From contig JAQGMQ010000900.1 of assembly GCA_028292305.1 (NCBI GenBank), positions 1 through 6,927 on the forward strand: a DNA stretch of 6,927 nucleotides. Reading direction: 5' to 3'. A program made the translations under genes and the position numbers. The stretch comes from Rhodoferax sp. (lineage in GTDB: Bacteria; Pseudomonadota; Gammaproteobacteria; Burkholderiales; Burkholderiaceae_C). Position 1 is the stretch's first letter. Each line of letters starts with the position of its first letter. Below, piece by piece: positions 1 to 6,534 of the stretch. Below the pieces are notes generated by a model. That model saw nothing but the letters and a program-made list of their open reading frames with translations, was not told where the DNA came from and searched no databases.

Positions 1-1
1 C

Positions 2-2500
2 CATGCGCGCAAGCTCTGGGACGAGTCGCGACCCGATGGATTCGCACCGCGTTTCGAGACCACCATGAACTGGGCGCGCGGCCTGGGCGGCGTGGCGCTG
101 TCGCCGCTTGACCTGCGCGGCGACCCGGCCATCGACAGCCTGCAGGCGCCGGCCTTGCTCGATGCCGCGGGCCTGGGCGCGCAGCGCGACGCGCTGGCGG
201 GGCGCCTCGTCGAAGCCGCGCACCAACTCGCGCCCCTGGCCGCCTCGGTGGCCCCGGCCAGGCGCCAGGACTGGGCTGTCGAAGCCCGCGCCGCGCTGAC
301 CACGGGCATGGATGCGCCGGTGCTGGCATGGGAAGCCGCCGTGGCCCGCGTGGCCCTCGAATGGGCGGCGGTATCGAGCTACACCACCGACGTGCTCTGG
401 TCGCCGGCGCTGGCCGCGCAACTCGACTGCGTGGTGGTACTGCAAGGTTTCCAACCCGATGGGCTGGCGCAAGCCCTGGCTGCGGCATGGGGCGACAAGG
501 CCGTGACCATCCCCTGGCCCGACATGTCCGACATGTCAGACATGTCAGACATGTCCGAGTTGGTTGACATCGACCCCGACGTCGCCTTTGACGTCGTTGC
601 GGCCCAGCCGACGCTGCACCCCGCCCGCGACGCCGAAGACGAGGCCCACCGCGCCGCGGCCTGTGTGCTGCGCCACATCGAGGCCGGCCGTTTGCCGGTC
701 GGCCTGGCCGCCATCGACCGGTTGCTGACCCGCCGCGTGCGGGCCATGCTGGCCGCGCACAACGTGGCCATCCGCGACGAGACCGGCTGGAAGCTGTCGA
801 CCACCCGCGCGGCCGGCCACCTGATGTCGACCCTGCGCGCCAGCCGCTGGGACGCCGGCAGCGACACCGTGCTCGACTGGCTGAAAAACGCGCCGGCGTT
901 CCCCGCGTCGATGGTGCGCACGCTCGAGAAAAAGCTGCGCCAGGCCGGCGCCACCGACTGGAGCAGCTGGAGCGCATCGGCCAACTTCGAGCGCGAGGGC
1001 ATGGCCGAACAAGTCGCCGAGGCCAACCGTTTGCGTGCCGCGCTGCAACGCGCCCGGCCGCTGACGGCCTGGCTCGTCGCCCTGCGCGAACACCTGCAGC
1101 AAAGCGGCCAATGGGGCTTGCTCGAAGCCGATGCGGCAGGTGAAAAAGTGTTGACCGCCTTGCGCCTGCTGCAGGGCGCGGAGCATGAACTGGTCGACCT
1201 GCCACAGGCCAGTCGGCGCCTCAGCGCTGCCGACTTTTCACATTGGGTAGACACCGCGCTCGAAGCTGCGAGTTTCGTGCCCGACTACCCGTTGCACGAG
1301 CAGGTCGTGATCACCCCGCTGAGCCAGTTGCTGGCCCGTGAATTTGCGGCCGTGGTGCTGCCGGGCTGCGACGAGATCCGGCTGGCCGCGTCGCCCGAGC
1401 CGCCCGGCGCCTGGACCGCGGCGCAGCGTGCGGCCTTGGGCCTGCCGTCACGTGAAGCCCTGGCCACCGCCCAACGCAGGGCCTGGCGCGAAGCCCTGCG
1501 CACGCCGGTGGTGGATGTGTTGTGGCGACAAAGCGATGCCAGTGGCGAAACGCTGTTGCCGAGTCCGCTGGTGCAGGCCCTGGTGTCGCACAACCTCGAT
1601 GAGGTGCACGTGCAGGCCGCCGACCCGCGGCCGTTGCGCCGCGTGGCCGCACAGCCCAGCCTGCGCCCATTGCCGGTCGGTCAGGCCTTGCCCGTGCTGC
1701 GTCTGTCGGCCAGTGCGTATGAAGACCTGCGCCGCTGCCCCTACCGCTTCTTCGCACTGCGCCAGCTCGGCCTGAAGGAATCGGAAGAGCTGGAAGGCGA
1801 GGTCGACAAACGCGACTTCGGCAATTGGCTGCACGCCGTGCTGAAGACTTTCCATGAGGCGCTGCAACAGGCGCCGACGCACGACACCTCGGTACGCACG
1901 GCGATGGTCGAAGCCGCCGCCGCCGAGATCACCCGTGGCATGGGTTTGTCGGATGAAGAGTTCCTGCCCTTCGCCGCGGCCTGGCCCCGCGTGCGCGACG
2001 GCTACCTGGTGTGGCTGGCCCAGCACGAGGCCGGCGGCGGCGCGTTCACCCAGGCCGAGGCCGAACGCACACTGCCGATGGGCACCATTACCCTGATCGG
2101 CACCATCGATCGGATCGACCGGATAGACCGGATCGACCATTCAGGGTCAGCAGCCGATGACGAAGCTGCGGTGATGGTCATCGACTACAAGACCGAGAAC
2201 CAGACCAAGACGCAAAGCCGCATCAAGCAGCCGCTGGAAGACACCCAGCTGGCGTTCTACGCCGCCTTGCTGCCGCACGACACGCTGCGTGCCGCGTACC
2301 TCAACGTGGGCGAAAAGGACGGCAGCAAACTCTTCGAACAAACCGACGTGGTGCCCGCACGCGATGCGCTGGTGCACGGCATTCTGGGCGACATGCAGCG
2401 CATCAGCGACGGCGCCGTGTTGGCGGCGTTGGGCGAAGGCGCCGCCTGCGAGTTCTGCGCCGCGCGCGGCCTGTGCCGCAAGGACTTCTGGAATGACTAG
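2..2500 (+). CDS. addB: AddB-like PD-(D/E)XK nuclease subunit, 5'-partial
   Basis: Probable second subunit of an AddAB helicase-nuclease that resects double-strand DNA ends for recombinational repair. The frame is open to the window edge: 21 codons precede the first in-frame Met (position 65), including PRFETT just before MNWARGLGG, so 65 is probably not the start. Numbered from that Met, 811 residues remain. Visible motifs: ETGWKLSTTRAAG (239-251), typical of the AddB-like family I recall as TIGR03623; a C-terminal RecB-type nuclease with H590 (FGNWLH), GTIDRID (D682), VIDYKT (D707, K709) and QLAFY (Q728, Y732). C558 (RRCPYRFF) plus C795, C798 and C804 fit the four-cysteine [4Fe-4S] clamp known from AddB nucleases. 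All catalytic residues are present, so it should be active. A Walker A motif, if any, would lie upstream. Oddities are tandem repeats DMS (153-164) and IDR (681-691). Family members are about 900 residues, so a few dozen residues are probably missing. A looser name is PD-(D/E)XK nuclease family protein. Confidence 0.9.
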   Translation, partial: HARKLWDESRPDGFAPRFETTMNWARGLGGVALSPLDLRGDPAIDSLQAPALLDAAGLGAQRDALAGRLVEAAHQLAPLAASVAPARRQDWAVEARAALTTGMDAPVLAWEAAVARVALEWAAVSSYTTDVLWSPALAAQLDCVVVLQGFQPDGLAQALAAAWGDKAVTIPWPDMSDMSDMSDMSELVDIDPDVAFDVVAAQPTLHPARDAEDEAHRAAACVLRHIEAGRLPVGLAAIDRLLTRRVRAMLAAHNVAIRDETGWKLSTTRAAGHLMSTLRASRWDAGSDTVLDWLKNAPAFPASMVRTLEKKLRQAGATDWSSWSASANFEREGMAEQVAEANRLRAALQRARPLTAWLVALREHLQQSGQWGLLEADAAGEKVLTALRLLQGAEHELVDLPQASRRLSAADFSHWVDTALEAASFVPDYPLHEQVVITPLSQLLAREFAAVVLPGCDEIRLAASPEPPGAWTAAQRAALGLPSREALATAQRRAWREALRTPVVDVLWRQSDASGETLLPSPLVQALVSHNLDEVHVQAADPRPLRRVAAQPSLRPLPVGQALPVLRLSASAYEDLRRCPYRFFALRQLGLKESEELEGEVDKRDFGNWLHAVLKTFHEALQQAPTHDTSVRTAMVEAAAAEITRGMGLSDEEFLPFAAAWPRVRDGYLVWLAQHEAGGGAFTQAEAERTLPMGTITLIGTIDRIDRIDRIDHSGSAADDEAAVMVIDYKTENQTKTQSRIKQPLEDTQLAFYAALLPHDTLRAAYLNVGEKDGSKLFEQTDVVPARDALVHGILGDMQRISDGAVLAALGEGAACEFCAARGLCRKDFWND
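521..556 (+). repeat. 9-bp tandem repeat, four copies, inside addB
   Basis: Four head-to-tail units: GACATGTCC, GACATGTCA, GACATGTCA, GACATGTCC. They differ only at the ninth base. Each unit contains the perfect 8-bp palindrome GACATGTC. The period is a multiple of three and the array encodes Asp-Met-Ser four times (residues 153-164 counted from the Met at 65). It lies in what looks like a variable linker between the strand ending in VTIPWP and the helical segment DAEDEAHRAAA. Two units use the Ser codon TCA, which is unusual in this GC-rich gene. Replication slippage is the likely origin. Confidence 0.95.
2105..2137 (+). repeat. 9-bp tandem repeat at an AddB catalytic motif
   Basis: Units ATCGATCGG, ATCGACCGG, ATAGACCGG and a partial ATCGACC encode Ile-Asp-Arg three times, then Ile-Asp (residues 681-691 from the Met at 65). 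The first copy overlaps the GxIDRID motif that supplies a metal-binding Asp in RecB-type nucleases. The later copies lengthen the segment before VIDYKT (D707). The third unit uses the codon ATA, rare in such GC-rich genomes. The native IDRID sequence is itself a near-repeat and could have seeded the expansion. Confidence 0.9.
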
Positions 2501-2516
2501 GCAAGCCCCTGACTTG

Positions 2517-2557
2517 CTCCCTCTGCCGCCCGCGGGAGAGGGCCGGGGTGAGGGCGG
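2517..2557 (+). repeat. GC-rich palindromic intergenic repeat (REP-like)
   Basis: This lies in the 96-bp spacer between addB and the phosphatase gene. An imperfect inverted repeat, CCCTCTGCCG (2519-2528) and CGGGAGAGGG (2533-2542), has 9 of 10 pairs matching around a 4-nt loop, and is followed by CCGGGGTGAGGGCGG. Read on the minus strand, spurious frames give PSPRPSPAGGRG or PHPGPLPRA peptides. I know these as the signature of a dispersed intergenic repeat found in many GC-rich proteobacteria. It could form an RNA hairpin between the two cistrons. There is no U-tract after the stem, so it is not a canonical intrinsic terminator. Confidence 0.7.
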
Positions 2558-2596
2558 TCGTCCCCGCCAGCACTGCGTCCCACAGAAAGCACCGCC

Positions 2597-3229
2597 ATGA
2601 AACCCACCACCGTCGTGTTCGACCTGGGCGCCGTCCTCCTGCAATGGCAACCGGTGCAGCTGGTCCAGCAAATCTTGCCGCTCCATGCCAGGAACCAGAC
2701 CGAGGCTGAACGCCTCTGCGCCGCCCTGTTCGACGGCTTCGCGCCCGACTCGGCCTGGGCCGCTTTCGACCGCGGGGTGATCGAGCCTGCAGCTCTGGCC
2801 ACGTTGCTCGCGCCGGGCACCGGCGTGCCGGCGCCGCAACTGCTCGACTTCATCCTGACCGTGCCCGACCACCTGCACACCAAGCCCGACACCGCCGCAT
2901 TGCTGCCGCGTCTGCAGGCCGGCGGCCACCGGCTCGTCTACCTGTCGAACATGCCCGCGCCGTATGCCGACCGCCTGCTGGCCGAGCGCAGTTTCTTTCA
3001 CCATTTCGACGACGGCATCTTCTCGGCCCGCGTGGGCCTGATCAAACCCGAGCACGACATCTTCGCGCTGGCCGAACAGCAGTTCGGCCTCGACCCGGCG
3101 CGCACGCTGTTCATCGACGACAACGCCCACAACATCGCCAGCGCACGCGAACGCGGCTGGCAGGTAATCCAGTTTTTCGACGCGGCCCAGTGCGAGGCCG
3201 AACTGCACCGAGGTCACTGGCTCGACTGA
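2597..3229 (+). CDS. HAD-superfamily phosphatase (YihX / sEH-N-like)
   Basis: A complete 210-residue protein, predicted to be a cytoplasmic phosphatase acting on a small phosphorylated metabolite; the substrate cannot be read from sequence. HAD motifs in order: motif I FDLGAVL with nucleophile D9; motif II YLSN with S117; motif III GLIKPEHDIF with K150; motif IV FIDDNAHNIASAR with D174 and D175. An alpha-helical cap fits between motifs I and II (about residues 20-100), as in HAD subfamily IA. Motif I has Gly at the position of the usual second Asp (DxG instead of DxD). This is shared with E. coli YihX (FDLGNV), a sugar-phosphate phosphatase, so it is a subgroup trait rather than a defect. The ATG is preceded by a modest ribosome-binding site, AGAAAG at 2584-2589, seven bases upstream. 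There is no signal peptide or membrane segment. It is followed 15 bp later by addA in the same frame, suggesting co-transcription. The family assignment is firm and the specific function is unknown. Confidence 0.9.
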   Translation: MKPTTVVFDLGAVLLQWQPVQLVQQILPLHARNQTEAERLCAALFDGFAPDSAWAAFDRGVIEPAALATLLAPGTGVPAPQLLDFILTVPDHLHTKPDTAALLPRLQAGGHRLVYLSNMPAPYADRLLAERSFFHHFDDGIFSARVGLIKPEHDIFALAEQQFGLDPARTLFIDDNAHNIASARERGWQVIQFFDAAQCEAELHRGHWLD

Positions 3230-3236
3230 GTCTCAG
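3226..3236. repeat. short perfect palindrome at the phosphatase-addA junction
   Basis: CTGAG-T-CTCAG is a perfect 5-bp inverted repeat around one central T. It overlaps the TGA stop of the phosphatase gene (3227-3229) and ends 8 bp before the addA ATG. It occupies the place where the addA ribosome-binding site should be, and no good purine-rich Shine-Dalgarno sequence is visible there. It may be chance; no function is claimed. Confidence 0.35.
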
Positions 3237-3244
3237 CATTCTTC

Positions 3245-6200
3245 ATGACATCTCCAGCCTACGAACACAACGGCCAACCGGTCAGCCGCGAAGCCTTCTA
3301 TGCCATCGCCTGCGATCCACGGCGCAGCGTCGCGGTCGAGGCCTGCGCCGGCGCGGGCAAGACCTGGATGCTGGTCTCGCGCATCCTGCGGGCCTTGCTC
3401 GAGCCGCGCGAAGGCCGCGACGCAGCGGCCGCTTCGCACGAGATTCTGGCCATCACCTTCACCAAGAAAGCCGCCGGCGAGATGCGCCAGCGGCTCAACG
3501 AATGGCTGGTCGCGTTCGCCGCCGCCGAGCCTGAAGCGCTGCAGCGTGAACTGGTGGCGCGCGGCATCGCACCGCAGGCCGCGGCCAGCCGAGCCGCGGG
3601 TCTGCAGGGCCTGCACGCCGGCCTGCTTGCGAGCGGCCGGCCGGTGCAGATCCGCACCTTCCACAGCTGGTTTGCCGCCTTGCTGCGCACCGCCCCATTG
3701 GCCGTGCTCGACGAACTCGGCCTGCCGGCCAACTACGAGTTGCTCGAGGACGACAGCGAAGCCGTGCGCCAGGTGTGGCGGCGCTTCTACACCACCGTGG
3801 TCGCCAATACGTCCGCACGTGATGACTTCAACGCGTTGGTCGCCGAGCATGGCCGGTTCCAGGCGCAGAAGGCGCTGGCGTCCGCGCTGCAGAAGCGGGT
3901 CGAGTTCAGCTTGGCCGATGCCGAAGGCGTGGTCGATGCCTCGGTGCTGCCGTTCGACGCGCAGTTTCCCGAATTCGCCGGCCTGACCGCGCCCGAGCAG
4001 GCTTGCTGGCAGGCCCGCGGCCGTGCCTTGCTGCTCGAGGCCGCCGCCAACCTGGGCCGCGCCAGCGCCCGCACCTTCGCCGCCAAAGGCGACGAGCTGG
4101 TCATGGCGCTCACCGCCGGCGACACGGCGGGCGTGATGCAGGCGCTGCTCACCAACACCGGCGGCGCGCGCAAGTTCGGCGACAAGATCGTCGGCATCGA
4201 GACCATCCGCGCCGCGCAGGAGCTGGTGCTGCGGGTGGCCGAGGCGCAGCTGCAGCACGCCGCCTGGACGCACCAGCAACGCATGGCGCGGCTCACGCGG
4301 CTGCTGGTGGCCGAGTTCGCGGCGCTCAAGCGGGCCCAGGGCTGGATCGACATGAACGACGTGGAACGCGCGGCCTCGCGGATGTTGTCCGACGAGGTGC
4401 TCAGTGGCTGGGTGCAGGAGCGGCTCGATGCGCGCGTGCAGCACCTGCTGATCGACGAGTTCCAGGACACCAGCCCGCTGCAGTGGCAGGCGCTGCATGC
4501 CTGGCTCAGCGGCTACGCCGGCGCGGGCAGCGCGGCACCGAGTGTGTTCATCGTCGGCGACCCGAAGCAAAGCATCTACCGCTTCCGCCGCGCCGAGCCG
4601 CAGGTGTTCCGCGCCGCGCAGGCCTTCGTGCGCAGCGGGCTCGGTGGCGATCTGCTCAGCTGCGACCACACCCGGCGCAACGCCCCGGCGGTGATCGACG
4701 CGGTGAACGCCGCGATGGGCGCGGCACAGGCGGTGGGCGCCTATGACGGTTTCCGTACGCACACCACCGAGTCGGACCTGGCGGGCGCGTTGGCGCAGTT
4801 GCCGGCCATCCCGCGCGACATCGCGCAAGCTGGCCAGGCCGACAAGTCGTTCGACGCGCTGGACGCCGAAGGCCGCTGGCGCGACAGCCTGACCACGCCG
4901 CGCGAAGAGCCCGAGGAAACCCTGCGCAGCTTCGAATGCCGCCAGGCCGCCGCGTGGCTGGTGCAGCAGATGGCCGAGCACGGCCTGCAGCCCAAGGACG
5001 TGATGGTGCTGGCCCGCAAGCGCGACCGGCTCGGTGTGATGCAGGAGGTGCTGCGCGGCATGGGCGTGCCCACGCAGCAGCCCGAGAAGGCCGATCTGGC
5101 CGAAGCGCCCGAGGTGCAGGACGTGGTGGCGCTGCTCGACGCCCTGGTGTCACCCGCGCATGACTTGTCGCTGGCGCGGGCGCTGAAGTCGCCGCTGTTC
5201 GGCGTCGACGACGCCGACCTGGTGGCGCTGGCGCTGCTGCAGCGCGCGGCGCGCCACCTGAGCTGGTTCGACCTGCTGCAGACCGACGCACCGCTGCCGC
5301 CATTGCTGGCCAGCGCCGGCCCGGTGCTGCTGCGCTGGAAGGCCTGGGTCGACACCCTGCCACCGCACGATGCGCTGGACGCGGTCTATGCCGATGGCGA
5401 CGTGCTGGCGCGTTTTGCCGCCGCCACGCCGGCCTCATTGCGCAGCACCGTGCTGGCCAATCTGCGCGCCGTGCTGGGCACCGCGCTGCAGATCGACGGT
5501 GCCCGCTACGCCACGCCGTATGCGCTGGTGCGGGCGTTGAAGGCGGGCGGCGTCAAGGCCCCGGTCAGCGCCGACGTGAACGCCGTGCGCCTGCTCACCG
5601 TGCACGGCGCCAAGGGGCTTGAGGCCACGCTGGTGCTGCTGCTGGACACCGATGCCGCCGCCAGCAAGGCCGAGACCATGGGGGTGCTGGTCGAATGGCC
5701 CGGCGAGTCGGTCGCGCCCGAGCGCCTGGTGTTCCTGGTCAGCGAAACCCGGCCGCCGGCCTGCACGGTCGACGCGGTGCGCACCGAACAGGCCGCGCGG
5801 CAACGCGAAGAGCTCAACGGGATGTACGTGGCCATGACGCGCGCGCGCCGCTGGCTGGCGATCTCGTCGGTGGCGCCGCGCATCGCGGTGGACGGCAGCT
5901 GGTGGCAGCGCCTGGCGCCGCTGGCCATGCCCGTGCCCGAGCCGGACGAAGACGACGCGCCTGACGGGGTGGACGCGCTTGCCGCATCAGCGGCCGATGA
6001 CTTCATGCTGCAGGTGCTGCCCACGCTGGCTTTGCCGCCGCCGCTCACCACCGCCTCGGTGCCCACGGCCAAGGCTGCGACCACGCCCGAATCCGCCATC
6101 GGCCAGGCCATGCACCGCCTGCTCGAATGGGCGCAGCTCGGCGTGCCGGCCGCTGGGGGGCACCACGTCGCCGCGGTGATGCGCGAGTTCCTGCTGGAAG

Positions 6201-6532
6201 CCGCGCAGGCCGAACAGGCCAGCCGCATGGCCGCCGCCATTCTGGGCGGCACCGGCGCCTGGGCCTGGGACGCGGCCGAGGTCGACTGGCACGGCAACGA
6301 GGTTGCGCTGAACCACCAGGGCCAGGCCTTGCGGCTCGACCGGCTGGTGCGCCACCGCACGAGCGGCGAGTGGTGGGTGCTGGACTACAAGTCGGCCCTG
6401 CAACCGCAGCGCCATGACGAGTTGGTGCAGCAGCTGCGCAACTACCGCGCCGCTGTGCAGGCCATGCTGCCCGGCGCCGTGGTACGGGCTGCGTTTCTGG
6501 CCGGCAACGGTGTGGTGGCCGAGATCGACTAA
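3245..6532 (+). CDS. addA: AddA-like UvrD/RecB-family helicase-nuclease
   Basis: Predicted ATP-driven superfamily 1A helicase with a C-terminal nuclease, the motor subunit of an AddAB complex that unwinds and degrades DNA from double-strand breaks for RecA loading. Complete at 1095 residues. Helicase motifs: Walker A AGAGKT (35-40, K39); Ia AITFTKKAAGEMRQRL (69-84); II LLIDEFQDTS (401-410, D404, E405); III FIVGDPKQSIYRFRRAE (435-451); IV-like CDHTRRNAP (473-481); V LLTVHGAKGLE (783-793); VI YVAMTRARRWLA (861-872). An acidic linker (about 898-920, PEPDEDD) leads to the nuclease: H957 (GQAMHRLLE), D1032 (RLDRLV), D1047 and K1049 (VLDYKS), Q1063 and Y1067 (QLRNY). Every catalytic residue is present. 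The start is well determined: an in-frame TGA lies six codons upstream with no ATG, GTG or TTG between, and Walker A begins soon after. No clear Shine-Dalgarno is seen, so translational coupling to the phosphatase gene 15 bp upstream is likely. RecB is an alternative name, but no RecC-like partner is visible and the neighbour is AddB-like. Confidence 0.93.
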   Translation: MTSPAYEHNGQPVSREAFYAIACDPRRSVAVEACAGAGKTWMLVSRILRALLEPREGRDAAAASHEILAITFTKKAAGEMRQRLNEWLVAFAAAEPEALQRELVARGIAPQAAASRAAGLQGLHAGLLASGRPVQIRTFHSWFAALLRTAPLAVLDELGLPANYELLEDDSEAVRQVWRRFYTTVVANTSARDDFNALVAEHGRFQAQKALASALQKRVEFSLADAEGVVDASVLPFDAQFPEFAGLTAPEQACWQARGRALLLEAAANLGRASARTFAAKGDELVMALTAGDTAGVMQALLTNTGGARKFGDKIVGIETIRAAQELVLRVAEAQLQHAAWTHQQRMARLTRLLVAEFAALKRAQGWIDMNDVERAASRMLSDEVLSGWVQERLDARVQHLLIDEFQDTSPLQWQALHAWLSGYAGAGSAAPSVFIVGDPKQSIYRFRRAEPQVFRAAQAFVRSGLGGDLLSCDHTRRNAPAVIDAVNAAMGAAQAVGAYDGFRTHTTESDLAGALAQLPAIPRDIAQAGQADKSFDALDAEGRWRDSLTTPREEPEETLRSFECRQAAAWLVQQMAEHGLQPKDVMVLARKRDRLGVMQEVLRGMGVPTQQPEKADLAEAPEVQDVVALLDALVSPAHDLSLARALKSPLFGVDDADLVALALLQRAARHLSWFDLLQTDAPLPPLLASAGPVLLRWKAWVDTLPPHDALDAVYADGDVLARFAAATPASLRSTVLANLRAVLGTALQIDGARYATPYALVRALKAGGVKAPVSADVNAVRLLTVHGAKGLEATLVLLLDTDAAASKAETMGVLVEWPGESVAPERLVFLVSETRPPACTVDAVRTEQAARQREELNGMYVAMTRARRWLAISSVAPRIAVDGSWWQRLAPLAMPVPEPDEDDAPDGVDALAASAADDFMLQVLPTLALPPPLTTASVPTAKAATTPESAIGQAMHRLLEWAQLGVPAAGGHHVAAVMREFLLEAAQAEQASRMAAAILGGTGAWAWDAAEVDWHGNEVALNHQGQALRLDRLVRHRTSGEWWVLDYKSALQPQRHDELVQQLRNYRAAVQAMLPGAVVRAAFLAGNGVVAEID

Positions 6533-6534
6533 GA

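Noticed and set aside
65..67. ATG at 65 as the true start of addB
   Set aside because: The frame continues open to the window edge and the residues just upstream (PRFETT) read as conserved family sequence, so the start lies outside the window.
521..556. Possible CRISPR-like array
   Set aside because: The units are 9 bp, contiguous and without spacers, and lie inside a conserved coding frame.
379..1254. Minus-strand open frame of 291 codons opposite addB
   Set aside because: No motif is seen, and its Ser/Ala/Arg-rich composition and the mirrored DMS-type repeat show it is a shadow of the addB frame.
2501..2517. Small hairpin GCAAG-N7-CTTGC right after the addB stop
   Set aside because: Only five base pairs, no U-tract, and short palindromes of this size are expected by chance; not a supportable terminator.
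2623..2631. Phosphatase motif I having Gly instead of the second Asp, suggesting an inactive enzyme
   Set aside because: The same DxG arrangement occurs in active YihX-like phosphatases as I recall them, and the nucleophile D9, S117, K150 and the DD pair are all present.
2147..3217. Minus-strand open frame of 356 codons across addB, the spacer and the phosphatase gene
   Set aside because: It runs antisense to two well-supported genes and includes the spurious PSPRPSPAGGRG peptide translated from the intergenic palindromic repeat.
3233..4981. Long minus-strand open frame (582 codons) opposite addA
   Set aside because: The plus strand encodes AddA with all helicase motifs in order. The antisense peptide is low-complexity Arg/Gly/Ala/His-rich with no recognisable motif, as expected for the shadow of a GC-rich gene.
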